Of a DNA stretch of 64,000 bases, positions 7,709 to 16,919 are shown one piece after another. Positions within the stretch are counted from its first letter, which is position 1, and each line of letters starts with the position of its first letter. Location of the stretch: contig VYBN01000037.1 in assembly GCA_009844425.1 (NCBI GenBank), positions 1 through 64,000 on the forward strand. The letters run 5' to 3'. The stretch is from Gammaproteobacteria bacterium (GTDB lineage: Bacteria > Pseudomonadota > Gammaproteobacteria > Steroidobacterales > Foliamicaceae). Below the pieces are notes generated by a model. The model had not been told where the DNA came from. It did no database searches and saw only the letters and a list, made by a program, of their open reading frames with translations. The position numbers were made by a program, and so were the translations under genes.

Positions 7709-8794
7709 TTACTTTGAGGTGTCGCGCTGGACCCTGACTTGCTGGCCGGGGCTGACCAATTCCTGGCCCACCGTGATCAACGTGACTTCGGCCGGCAATC
7801 CGGAAACCCACAGGCCGTCCGGATCTTCCCGCACCACGTCGATCGGGTAGAAGAGAACCCGCTGATCGTTGTCAACGGCGCGCACGCCCATTTCTCCGTT
7901 GGCGTCCAGAACCACGTAGGACATTCCCACCTTGTGCGCCGGCTGGGCATGCAGCGAGACTTCGACCTCCGCGCTCAACCCCGAGGAAATCGAAAAGTCC
8001 GGGTTGGGCGCCGTCACTTCGATGGGGTAGGTGCGTGACTGGTCCGCCGACTGCTTGCCGATAAAGGTAAGCGATCCGCGGGCCATGGCGCCGGTGGCCA
8101 TCGTGATTTCCACCTCGGCGCCCAGGTCCAGTTGCGGATACTGCTGTTCCGTGACGGCGGCCTCCACGTAGATCGGATCGAGATCGAGAATGGTGGCGCA
8201 GGGGCTGCCCATCTGCAGGTAGTCGCCCACCTCGGCATGCGTCTCTTCCACGAACCCGGCGAACGGCGCAACCACGGCGGTATTCTCGAGTTCCAGTTCG
8301 CTGGCCAGGAGCTGGCGGCGCGCGGAACTCAACTGGGCCTTGGCCCGGGCCACCGCGATCTCCTGCTGCAGGCCCCGTTCGCGCAGCGTCTTCATGCCTT
8401 CGTACTCCAGCGTCGCCAGCTCGACCGCGTCGCCGGCCTCGCGAACGCGCAGCTCGCGGTCATTGACTTCCACCTGGCAAAGCACATCGCCTGCCGACAC
8501 CTGCGCCCCGATATCGATCGGCCGGTCGTCCACGCGGCCGGACGTTTCGGCGCGCACCGTAACCGCGTGCCGGGTTCGCGTGCGGCCGCGCAGCGTCAGC
8601 GTCCTGGATTGCTCCGACGCACGGCTGGTTCGTACCCGCACGACGATTTCGTCCCGCGCTTCCGCGCGCGAAGCGACCGCCGTCTGCCCATCGTCGTCGT
8701 CGCTTCCCAGAATTCCGGACAGCAGCCACACGGCGCAAACTGCAAGGACCAGCCCGGCCCACAACGGCTTGCGCAGGGATTCCCTGATTTTCAT
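7709..8794 (-). CDS. RND efflux periplasmic adaptor (HlyD/AcrA family)
   Basis: This 361-aa membrane-fusion subunit has an N-terminal anchor (about 11-30) followed by an acidic stretch. Then come a biotinyl-lipoyl-like half-motif (VTVRAETSGRVDDRPIDIGAQVS), a short coiled-coil hairpin (about 125-165), and beta-barrel and membrane-proximal domains (VVAPFAGFVEE...). It would link the inner-membrane RND pump encoded at 10873-14106 to an outer-membrane channel, but no channel gene is present in the window. It is the last gene of the operon pump, P450, adaptor, and starts 35 bp after the P450 stop. Confidence 0.9.
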   Translation of the reverse strand: MKIRESLRKPLWAGLVLAVCAVWLLSGILGSDDDDGQTAVASRAEARDEIVVRVRTSRASEQSRTLTLRGRTRTRHAVTVRAETSGRVDDRPIDIGAQVSAGDVLCQVEVNDRELRVREAGDAVELATLEYEGMKTLRERGLQQEIAVARAKAQLSSARRQLLASELELENTAVVAPFAGFVEETHAEVGDYLQMGSPCATILDLDPIYVEAAVTEQQYPQLDLGAEVEITMATGAMARGSLTFIGKQSADQSRTYPIEVTAPNPDFSISSGLSAEVEVSLHAQPAHKVGMSYVVLDANGEMGVRAVDNDQRVLFYPIDVVREDPDGLWVSGLPAEVTLITVGQELVSPGQQVRVQRDTSK

Positions 8795-8829
8795 TGCTGC
8801 AGATTCCGCATCAGCCGTAGCCCCGCAGG

Positions 8830-10827
8830 TCAGAAGTCGTGACGCCTCTTGTCAATGGTAAAGCGAAACTTGCTGTTCGGTGCGCTGGTGGGAAATGGGT
8901 TGAATCCCATCTCGTAGTCCGGCGGGACGACGCTGATGTCGAAATAGTAGGCGATGAGGAGCAGGTTGATCGCCATTTGCAGTTCCACCCATCTAGACCC
9001 CAGGCAATGATGCGTCCCCAGCCCGAACGGCACGTACGCTCCCGGGCGCTTGTGCTCATCCCTGGGCGGCGCGTAGCGGCCGACGTCGAATCTGGAGGGA
9101 TCGGGGAAAGTCTCTTCCAGGTGGTGCGCGGCGGTGTGCGCGAACACCACGCGCGTGTCCTTCGGAATGTTGTAGCCCTCCACCACACAATGGTTCATCG
9201 TGGTGCGAATCTGCATCGGAATGACCGGATACAGGCGCTGGGACTCCAGGAACACCCGGTGCGTGACGTCGATTGCGGACCTCGTGAAGTCGTCCTTGCC
9301 CGGGTCGCCGTTGGCGAACAGCGCCTCGGCTTCCTCCCGGACCCGGCGGTAGATTTCGGGATGGCTGGCCATGCCGTACACGGCAAAGCCCAGGCCGCTG
9401 CCGAGGTAAATGCTGGCGATAAAGCCCGCGACCAGCATGAAGCTCAGATCGGTCTCCGGGAAATACTGCGGATCGCTGGCATGCAGGCTCAGAATATGAT
9501 CGACCAGGTCCTTGGGTTTGCCCTTGCGCTGCGCCGGCGTGTGCGCGTTCAGCACCCGGTTGAGCATCTCGAAAATGTGCTTCCTCTTCCTGGCCATGCC
9601 GGGCGTCTGCATCATGAATTTCGGCAAGGCTTTCTGCACGTGCGTAACGAGCGACCGGTGCTCGTACGTGAGCAGATCGTCGATATGGTCCGAAGCATCC
9701 ACACCCACCATGAGCTGCGACACCTGAACGCTCATCAGCTCCTGGCATGCGGCCGCGCCTGGAATCGGTTGCCCCGGAACCCATTTCTCCAGTGACGCGC
9801 GGCAGAATTTATAGACTTCGTCGAGCCTGGCCTCCAGCGTCGCGCGGGAGTAACCGGCGCGCAAGGCTTTCCTCATGCGGTAATGCTCCGCGCCGTCCAT
9901 GCCGGGCAAGGTGCGGGCCGCGCCGTACAGCCGCTCGAAGTCGGCCATGTGGTCGCGCGTGCGGAAATACTCGCGGCCGCTGCGGTTGATCCAGGCGTTG
10001 GTGTCCGGGCCTGCAAGCGCGACAACGCTCTTGTTCGAGAAAGGCTTCTTGATTCTGAAAACCGGACCGTATTCCCGGTACAGATCCGTCAGGGTCCTTG
10101 AAAGATTGCCTCGCCTCAGATTGCGATTCGGAATCAGCTTCAGCAGGTTGACGGCCGGAATCGGCTGTTCGCGCACCACGAGCGGCGGCACCGGCCGGCC
10201 CTGGCTTTCCTTGACTGCCGCGCCGATCGCCCGTCCCACCAGGTCCATCCTGCAGAGCAGATCGATGCGCTCGCGCGCTTGCTCGTGCTCTTCTTCGGTG
10301 AGAAACAGCGGCAGGGCGTCGCATGCGGCGATCAGGCTGATGAGGATCACGTCCCTGGGATCGGGAATCTCTTCGTCCAGGATGGCGCGAAGGACTCGCG
10401 TCTTGACCTGCAGTTTCGTCGAACCGTCGTCCGCGGAGTACGTTCCGGTGCGCGATACCCGGCGGCTGAGCGACCAGAATCCGCCCGAGTCGTGATCGAG
10501 AATGTTCTTCTTGACCAGCCGGTCGAGGATGATGTCCAGCGCGTCGCTCGATCGTGGCGCGGTCTTTTCGATCCAGTACTGGGCGTTATGCACCGGCGGG
10601 GGCGCCGAGGCGATTTCCTCCAGCACCGGATCCAGCAAGGGGTCGCCCGTTTCCGTGGCGTCCACAAGCGTGAGCGTTTCCGTATCGGTATCGATGCGGA
10701 ATTCGAGCGACAGGTCCGCGAGCACCGAGCCCGCGACCACGCAGGACAGGTTCCAGGCGCCGACGGGCTCGAAATAGCCGCTGTCGTCGTTCAGAAGAAC
10801 CAGCGCCAACTCTTCGGCTAATCTCAC
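8830..10827 (-). CDS. GPP34-cytochrome P450 fusion
   Basis: This 665-aa protein has two parts. Residues about 3-200 match the GPP34/GOLPH3 fold (LAEELALVLLND at the start, VDATETGDPLLDPVLEEIA, then winged-helix-like LDRLVKKNIL). Residues about 230-665 are a cytochrome P450 with the ExxR motif (ESQRLYP), the PERF-like region (DPSRFDVGRY) and the heme loop FGLGTHHCLG with its Cys near 607. The I-helix reads AGFIAS where most P450s have (A/G)GX(D/E)T, so the acid-alcohol pair used in oxygen activation is missing. I prefer the GTG at 10827, which has GGGG upstream and begins the GPP34 fold directly; a TTG at 10872 is possible. It lies between pump and adaptor genes, which is an unusual place for a P450. 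Confidence 0.85.
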   Translation of the reverse strand: MRLAEELALVLLNDDSGYFEPVGAWNLSCVVAGSVLADLSLEFRIDTDTETLTLVDATETGDPLLDPVLEEIASAPPPVHNAQYWIEKTAPRSSDALDIILDRLVKKNILDHDSGGFWSLSRRVSRTGTYSADDGSTKLQVKTRVLRAILDEEIPDPRDVILISLIAACDALPLFLTEEEHEQARERIDLLCRMDLVGRAIGAAVKESQGRPVPPLVVREQPIPAVNLLKLIPNRNLRRGNLSRTLTDLYREYGPVFRIKKPFSNKSVVALAGPDTNAWINRSGREYFRTRDHMADFERLYGAARTLPGMDGAEHYRMRKALRAGYSRATLEARLDEVYKFCRASLEKWVPGQPIPGAAACQELMSVQVSQLMVGVDASDHIDDLLTYEHRSLVTHVQKALPKFMMQTPGMARKRKHIFEMLNRVLNAHTPAQRKGKPKDLVDHILSLHASDPQYFPETDLSFMLVAGFIASIYLGSGLGFAVYGMASHPEIYRRVREEAEALFANGDPGKDDFTRSAIDVTHRVFLESQRLYPVIPMQIRTTMNHCVVEGYNIPKDTRVVFAHTAAHHLEETFPDPSRFDVGRYAPPRDEHKRPGAYVPFGLGTHHCLGSRWVELQMAINLLLIAYYFDISVVPPDYEMGFNPFPTSAPNSKFRFTIDKRRHDF

Positions 10828-10872
10828 AACTACCCCCGCACTCGAATCAGTTGCCTGTAGTGCACAGGCCAA

Positions 10873-13800
10873 TCATACGCCGGGAGAGCGGTTCGCGTAA
10901 CTTTTCCCGCCGCGAAGCCGGACCGGTCTCGGCGCCCTGTTGCGCAGTTCGGTCAGAACGCCCGGGAAACTTCCCTTGAGCCGGCTCGGCAGCACCAGCA
11001 GCGCCGGCGTGAGGATCAGCGTCAGGATCGTGGCGAAGGTCAGTCCGGACACAACGGCCTGGGCCAGAGGCACCCAGTAGCCCGAAAGTTCGCCTCCCGA
11101 TACCCACTTGCGGTTGATGAAATCCACCGATTGATGGCTGGCCAGGGGCAGCAGACCGATCACGGTGGTGACGGTGGTCAACAGCACCGGCCGCAGCCGC
11201 TGCAATCCGGTCAGCACGATGAGTTCGGCGATGTCCCGGCCGGGGAATTCCCTGCGCCCCACGTTGTAGGTGTCGATCAGCACAATGTTGTTGTTCACGA
11301 CGATGCCCGCCAGCGACACCACGCCCACCCCGCTCAATATCGCGCTGAAAGGCTGGTTGGTGATGACCAGCCCCAGAAACACGCCGGCGGTGGACAGCAC
11401 GATCGCCAGCATGATCAGGAAGCTCTGGTAAATGTTGTTGAATTGCGTGACCAGCAACGCGAACATGAGCAGCAGGGCAAAGGAAAAGGCCTTGGAAAGA
11501 AAGTCGATCGACTCCTCCTGCTCCTCGGTCGTGCCGCGGAAGCGGATGTCCACTTCCGAATCGAAGGTCTGGCTGTCCAGCCATGACTGGATTTCGCGGA
11601 TCTTGGCGTCGGGCAGCACGCCGGGCGCGACGCCGGCCCGGATCATGTGGATGTCCTCCTGGTCGGCCCGCTGGATGGTGTCCAGTCGCGGCGTTGCGCG
11701 CCGGGTGACGAAATTCGACAACGGTACCGGCCCGTTCCTTGTGACGATCCTCAGGTCGTCCAGTTCGTTGACGCCGCGGTCTTCGGTCGGGTAGCGGATC
11801 CTGATGTCCAGCGCGTCGTCCGCGTCGTCGGGGCGGTATTCGCCCAGCTTGGCGCCGTTGGTCACCAGTTGCGTGGCCAGTCCCACGGTCGAGACGTCGG
11901 CCCCGTACAAGCCTGCCAAGGCCCGGTCCACTTCCAGTTGCCATTCGATGCCGGGCACGGGAAGCGTGTCCTCGATGTCCCGCAGTCCCTCGACCTCGTT
12001 GACGATGTACTCGCGCACCCTTTCGACCACGGGAACAAGGCGCTCGCGCTCATTGGAGGAGAACTGCAGGGCGATCGGTTTGCCGGCGGTGATCTGGCTC
12101 TCGAACGGCCGCACTTCGATGATCACGCCGCCGAACCTCTCCGTGCGCCGGCGGACTTCCTCCAGGACTTCCATGCCGGTCGTGTCCCGCTGGCTGCTCT
12201 CGACCATCTCGATGAACATGGCGCCGATGCGGTCGGCGCTCGAACCGCCCTGGTATTGCATCCGCTGCCCCTGGGCCTGGCCCGCGCCGGTCGTCGTGAA
12301 CATGTTCAGGTTCCTGATGCCCGGGACCTCGAGGACCGCCGCCTCAACCTCGGCCACGAGCCGGTAGGCTTCCTCCACGTCCAGGTTGCCGCGGGCGCGC
12401 ACGAACACCTGGGCGTAGGTGGGGTCGTTCTCGTTGAAGAAAAGCACGCCCAGATCGCGCGAGCCATGCATGGTAAATATGCCCAGTACCAGCGCGATCA
12501 CGATGGCGACCGTAACCAGGGGACGGCTCACGGCCAGCGAAAGCAGCCGGCCGTAACCGCGCGCGAAACGGCCCAGCCGCGCCCAGTCCAGATCCCACAT
12601 GCCGTCCGCCGCCGCCGGGGCGGATACCCGACTGCGGCGCCGGAACGTCGTTCCCAGCACCGGCGCGAAAATCAACGCATAGAGCAGCGCTCCGATCAGC
12701 ACCCAGAGCAGGGTGATGGGCAGGTACCCCATGAAGGCGCCGGCCACGCCGGGCCAGAACATCAGCGGCACGAAGGCCGCCAGAGTGGTCGCGGTGGAGG
12801 CCAGCACGGGCAGGAACATTCGCTTGGCGGCCGCCCCGTAAGCCTCGAGTTCGGTTTCGCCTTCCGTGATTCTCCGTTCGGCATCCTCGGTGACCACGAT
12901 GGCGCCGTCGATCAGCATGCCCAGACCCAGCAGCATGCCGAACATGACCATGAAGTTGAACGAGTGGCCGAACAGCCACAGGAATATCAGCGCGAACAGG
13001 AAGGACACCGGGATGGCGCCGGCCACCAGCAGGCTGCTCCTCAGGCCCATGGCCGGAAATATGACCAGCATCACCAGCACCAGCGCGGTCACGATGTTGC
13101 CCTGCAGCTCGACGATCTGCTTGGCGGCGAACTGGGAGGTGTCCTGGGAATAGAACATGTTCACGCCCGCCGGCAGCCGATCGCGGAAACCGTCCGCCAC
13201 TTCACGGACCGCGGTGGCCGTTTCGATGCTGTTTGCGCCGGAGCGCCGGTAGACGAACACCGATATGGAACGCTCGCCGTTGGCGTGGGAGTAGCTGGCC
13301 CGGTCCTTGAACGTGCGCCTCACCGAAGCCACGTCGTTTAAGGTCACGACCGTGTCGCCCTCGATGCGCACCGGTATGTCGAGCAGGTCGTCGGTGGATT
13401 CGATGACGCTGGGCACCTTTACCGAGACGCTCCCCTGGGCGGAATCCATCGCGCCCGCCGCGATCAGCCGGTTGTTGCGCGTCAGCGCCCCGTACAGCTC
13501 CTCCACGGACATCCGGTAAGTCGCGAGCTGCTCCGGCCGGATGAGGATTTCCATGAATTCCTCGCGGTGCCCCTGCAGCGCCGCCAGCTGCACCTGGCCT
13601 ACCGTTTCGATCCGGTCGCGAAGGCGCCGCGCGCTGGCGTAAAGCGTTTCCTCCGGGGTGTTGCGTCCAACCAGGTTGATCTGCAGCACGGGGTAGTCGG
13701 TGGTCGCGGTTTCCTCGACAATCGGCTCCTCCGTCGTGGACGGGAACTCGGGCTTGGCCCGGTTCACGGCCTCGCGCACATCGCTCAGCGCTACGTCGAG

Positions 13801-14106
13801 GTCGATTCCCGTCGTGAACTCCACCCCCACCATGGCCATGTTCTCGGCGCCGGTGCCGGTTATTTCCCGGACGCCTTCCACGGCCTTCAGCTCGATTTCC
13901 AGCGGCAGGATCAGCAGCCGCCTGGCGTCTTCCGGAGAGATGCCCTCGTGAACGACGGTAATGACGTAGAACGGAATTTCGATGCGGGGCTCGCTCTCCA
14001 CCGGGATCGAAACGCGCGCGACGATCCCGAAGATCACGATGCCGATCATCGCCAGCAGCGTGGACCGCCGACGCTCAAGCGATAAGTCGATGATCCGGTC
14101 TTTCAT
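10873..14106 (-). CDS. RND efflux transporter permease (HAE-1-like)
   Basis: This 1077-aa inner-membrane proton antiporter of the AcrB superfamily has 12 expected spans in two halves with large periplasmic loops. The fourth-helix motif reads GMLIDGAIVVTED; one of the two adjacent aspartates of AcrB is retained and the second is glycine, as also happens in other RND branches. The start at 14106 (MKDRIIDLSLERR) is chosen because the longer open frame upstream runs antisense into moeA. It is the first gene of the operon followed by the P450 and adaptor. Substrates are unknown; the enclosed P450 suggests a lipid or isoprenoid cargo. Confidence 0.92.
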   Translation of the reverse strand: MKDRIIDLSLERRRSTLLAMIGIVIFGIVARVSIPVESEPRIEIPFYVITVVHEGISPEDARRLLILPLEIELKAVEGVREITGTGAENMAMVGVEFTTGIDLDVALSDVREAVNRAKPEFPSTTEEPIVEETATTDYPVLQINLVGRNTPEETLYASARRLRDRIETVGQVQLAALQGHREEFMEILIRPEQLATYRMSVEELYGALTRNNRLIAAGAMDSAQGSVSVKVPSVIESTDDLLDIPVRIEGDTVVTLNDVASVRRTFKDRASYSHANGERSISVFVYRRSGANSIETATAVREVADGFRDRLPAGVNMFYSQDTSQFAAKQIVELQGNIVTALVLVMLVIFPAMGLRSSLLVAGAIPVSFLFALIFLWLFGHSFNFMVMFGMLLGLGMLIDGAIVVTEDAERRITEGETELEAYGAAAKRMFLPVLASTATTLAAFVPLMFWPGVAGAFMGYLPITLLWVLIGALLYALIFAPVLGTTFRRRSRVSAPAAADGMWDLDWARLGRFARGYGRLLSLAVSRPLVTVAIVIALVLGIFTMHGSRDLGVLFFNENDPTYAQVFVRARGNLDVEEAYRLVAEVEAAVLEVPGIRNLNMFTTTGAGQAQGQRMQYQGGSSADRIGAMFIEMVESSQRDTTGMEVLEEVRRRTERFGGVIIEVRPFESQITAGKPIALQFSSNERERLVPVVERVREYIVNEVEGLRDIEDTLPVPGIEWQLEVDRALAGLYGADVSTVGLATQLVTNGAKLGEYRPDDADDALDIRIRYPTEDRGVNELDDLRIVTRNGPVPLSNFVTRRATPRLDTIQRADQEDIHMIRAGVAPGVLPDAKIREIQSWLDSQTFDSEVDIRFRGTTEEQEESIDFLSKAFSFALLLMFALLVTQFNNIYQSFLIMLAIVLSTAGVFLGLVITNQPFSAILSGVGVVSLAGIVVNNNIVLIDTYNVGRREFPGRDIAELIVLTGLQRLRPVLLTTVTTVIGLLPLASHQSVDFINRKWVSGGELSGYWVPLAQAVVSGLTFATILTLILTPALLVLPSRLKGSFPGVLTELRNRAPRPVRLRGGKSYANRSPGV

Positions 14107-14192
14107 CTTAAATTGGCGCCGCCACCCCCGCTGACTTCGCTCTTGAGTTGGAGTATAACGAAAAGGCTCAAAACCATTGTTCCGGCTGTTGA

Positions 14193-15407
14193 ATGAAATT
14201 GATCCCCTATCGAGAAGCTTGCGCCACCCTTGCCGCGGCCTGTACGCCGGGTCCCGAGGAGTCGGTTCCCGCCCGCCGGGCCCTTGGCGCGGTTGCGTCC
14301 CGGCCCGCAATCGGAGCCTTTGCCTCGCCGGCGTTCAACAACGCGGCCATGGACGGCTTCGCCATATGCGCCGCGGACACGGCGGGCGCCGCGGAAGGTT
14401 CTCCGGTGGAGCTTCCCATTGCCGGCGAGCTGAAGGTCGGTGCGTACGCGGAAGCGGCGATGCCCGGGTCCGCGTGCGCGCTGCGGGTCGCCACGGGCGC
14501 CCTGACGCCGCCCCCATTGGACACGGTCGTGCCACTGGAGCAGGCGGCGGTGATCAAGCGTCCCGGCGCGACGGTATTGCGCTTTCTGAAGCCGGTGGAA
14601 GAAGGGCGCAACCTGCGCATGGAGGGCGAGGAGTATTCGGCCGGCGCCGCGTTCGATTTCACCGGCGAGCGCCTTCACGCCGGGCATATCGCGCTGTTGT
14701 CCGCCGCCGGAATCGACGAGTTGTACCTACGCAGGCCGCCCCCGCTGGGCCTTCTCACGACGGGCGACGAGGTGCGCCCTCCCGGCGCCGCGCTTGCGCC
14801 AGGAGAGATAGCCAACGTCAATGCGGCCTGGATGGCTGCCTGGTGCGCCGAACGGCGGGTCCCCGTGGCGCACGCGCAACACGTTCGGGACGATCCCGGC
14901 GATCTGGCGCGCGGGTTTCAGGATGCCCGCGAGTCCGGCGCCCGGATCCTGGTCTCAAGCGGTTCCGCTTCGGCCGGTAGGCACGATGTCCTGCGGCAGG
15001 CCCTGAAGGAACTGGGAGCCCGGATCGTCTTTCACGGCGTCGCGATGCGCCCCGGCAAACCGGCCCTGTTCGCGCTGCTGCACGACGGGACCCCGGTATT
15101 CGGTCTTCCCGGCAATCCGCTGGCCACCGCCGCGGGCATGCGTTTCCTGGTCTGGCCCGGCATTCGCGCAATCCTGGCAATGAAGCCCGAAAAACCCCAA
15201 CGCAAGCCGCTCGCACACTCCTGCGACCTGCGCGAAGGCCACACACACTTCCTGCTGGCCCACCACGACAACGAAATAGGAGCGCTGAAGCTCGTACGCC
15301 CCCAACGCCCCGGCCAGGCCGGCGCCCTCGCCGCCGCCCACTGCTGGCTCCGCCTCGACGGCGGCCGCCACGGAGCCGGCGCCCTCGCCGGCTCCTACCC
15401 CCTCTGA
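14193..15407 (+). CDS. moeA: Molybdopterin molybdenumtransferase
   Basis: This 404-aa MoeA inserts molybdate into adenylylated molybdopterin, the last step of molybdenum-cofactor assembly. Typical features are the N-terminal NNAAMDGFA motif (about 49-57), the LTTGDEV strand at the start of the MogA-like domain, and the GLPGNP loop. It stands alone, diverging from the RND operon, without other moa/mog genes nearby. It is relevant to the molybdenum enzyme at 56462. The end of the gene is rich in GCC repeats. Confidence 0.95.
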   Translation: MKLIPYREACATLAAACTPGPEESVPARRALGAVASRPAIGAFASPAFNNAAMDGFAICAADTAGAAEGSPVELPIAGELKVGAYAEAAMPGSACALRVATGALTPPPLDTVVPLEQAAVIKRPGATVLRFLKPVEEGRNLRMEGEEYSAGAAFDFTGERLHAGHIALLSAAGIDELYLRRPPPLGLLTTGDEVRPPGAALAPGEIANVNAAWMAAWCAERRVPVAHAQHVRDDPGDLARGFQDARESGARILVSSGSASAGRHDVLRQALKELGARIVFHGVAMRPGKPALFALLHDGTPVFGLPGNPLATAAGMRFLVWPGIRAILAMKPEKPQRKPLAHSCDLREGHTHFLLAHHDNEIGALKLVRPQRPGQAGALAAAHCWLRLDGGRHGAGALAGSYPL

Positions 15408-15414
15408 AGCAGTG

Positions 15415-16734
15415 TTATGCGTTGCGGGCTGCGGCGCGGAAGTGCTTGAGGCCGAAAAAGAGGAACAGGCCGGCTATGGGCGCAGCGATTGCGCCGACCA
15501 GCGCGATTGAACTGCCCACGGCCTCGTTGTAGCCGAACACACTGTCGATGACGAAGCCCACCGCGGTGGGTCCGGCGATCGCCGAAAGGATATTCAGCGC
15601 CAGCATCCAGACTGCCGAGACTGTGGCGCGCAACTGGTTGGGCGTCACCAGTTGCAGTGCCGCCGGGCCGCTGGCCACCGCGAAGCATCCGAAGAAGGCG
15701 TAGGGACAGAACAGCACCATCGTCCAGAACGGGCTGTCGAGCTGCGTCGTGACAATGCACAGCGGAGTCAGCGCCGCCGCCGCGATGATCCCCACCCAGA
15801 GCGGGGCGTCGACGCGCCCGCGCCTCCTCAGGAAATCGGTGAACCAGCCGCCGGCAAACACCGCCGCCGGGGAGCAGATCAGGAGAATCCAGCCCAGGTA
15901 CTGGCCGGCCTCGGACGCGGTGTAGCCGAGGTTGCGGATCAGGTGCGTCGGTCCCCAAAGCAGCAGGTTGGCGATCGGCGCGGCCAGTATGGCGAAGCCG
16001 AAGAAGTGCGCCAGGAACATGCGCCAGCGCTTCGAGAAGAACTCGATCACGACCGGCCAGGGAATTTTCTGTTCCACGCCCTCCATCAGGCCCTGGCGCG
16101 GAGGCTCGCGCATCGTCAGCGCCAACAGCGCCACCAGCACGCCCGGCAGGCCCACGATGATGAACGCAAGCTGCCAGGGCTTGAACTGCGCCAACAGGTC
16201 GGCGAGCCCCGCGGGGAGACGCTCGAAGGGGATCGCCGCGACCAGTTCGATGACCTGTGCGCCCACCAGGAACGCGACGCCCGCGCCGATGAAGGCGGCG
16301 CACTGGAACACGCCCAGCGCCGTGCCGATCCGGTCCTTCGGAAAGAAGTCGCTGATGAGCGAGTAGGCACAGGGCGACAGCGTGGCTTCTCCGACGCCCA
16401 CGCCGACCCGCGCCAGCGCCAGGTGCCAGAAGTTGCGCGCCAGTCCGCAGGCGGCCGTCATCAGGCTCCAGAGGAATATTCCCGCGGCCACGATCAGCCG
16501 CCGGCTGCTGCGGTCCGCCAGCCGCCCGATCGGCAGGCCCATCAGCGCGTAAAAAACCGCGAAATACAGTCCTCCCAACAGGCCGATGGCGAAGTTGTCG
16601 ATTTCGAGGTCCCGCATGATGGGCGGAACCAGAAGCGAAAGGATCAGCCGGTCCAGGAACGAGAAGATGAAGGCGATCATCAGCACGCCAACGGCGTACC
16701 AGGCCACCAGCGGACTGGGCCGACTACGATTCAT
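15415..16734 (-). CDS. MFS transporter (spinster/hexuronate-like)
   Basis: This 439-aa major-facilitator protein has 12 predicted spans. The first half carries the loop motif GLPIGRLADRSSRR and a proline/glycine-rich RVGVGVGEATLSPCAYSL segment typical of the Spns-like branch, whose members move lipids or organic acids. Its 3' end is 7 bp from the convergent moeA stop. Upstream lies a flavin monooxygenase gene on the same strand, with a family-1 inverted repeat between them. The substrate cannot be assigned. Confidence 0.9.
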   Translation of the reverse strand: MNRSRPSPLVAWYAVGVLMIAFIFSFLDRLILSLLVPPIMRDLEIDNFAIGLLGGLYFAVFYALMGLPIGRLADRSSRRLIVAAGIFLWSLMTAACGLARNFWHLALARVGVGVGEATLSPCAYSLISDFFPKDRIGTALGVFQCAAFIGAGVAFLVGAQVIELVAAIPFERLPAGLADLLAQFKPWQLAFIIVGLPGVLVALLALTMREPPRQGLMEGVEQKIPWPVVIEFFSKRWRMFLAHFFGFAILAAPIANLLLWGPTHLIRNLGYTASEAGQYLGWILLICSPAAVFAGGWFTDFLRRRGRVDAPLWVGIIAAAALTPLCIVTTQLDSPFWTMVLFCPYAFFGCFAVASGPAALQLVTPNQLRATVSAVWMLALNILSAIAGPTAVGFVIDSVFGYNEAVGSSIALVGAIAAPIAGLFLFFGLKHFRAAARNA

Positions 16735-16804
16735 GCGAATTCACACGCCGGGAGGCAAGAAAGCGCTTCGATCTCTCCTTCCTCCGGGCCTGCGCCTGCC
16801 GTAG

Positions 16805-16902
16805 CCCCTTTGTGTGCCTTCCTCTCGAGGGAGCGTTGGAGCAGGGACAGCGAGAATCGAGCCAGGATGGCGCCTCCCACGAGAGGAAGGCACACAAAGG
16901 GG
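16805..16902. repeat. Family-1 inverted repeat (29-bp arms, 40-nt loop)
   Basis: Arms 16805-16833 and 16874-16902 pair with one mismatch. The loop, read on the minus strand, contains GCCATCCTGGCTCG and CCTGCTCCAACG and is homologous to the loop at 7470. It follows the 3' end of the flavin monooxygenase gene and precedes the MFS gene on the same strand, the only copy with a conserved loop that is not between convergent genes. Confidence 0.9.
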
Positions 16903-16919
16903 CGGGATCGAAGCGCCCA

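Noticed and set aside
11647-13341. Long plus-strand open frame opposite the RND gene
   Set aside because: High GC content keeps antisense frames open; the product is low-complexity His/Gln/Arg-rich and the RND protein on the other strand is clear. Similar antisense frames at 31043-33583, 33167-35260 and 56966-59491 were dropped for the same reason.
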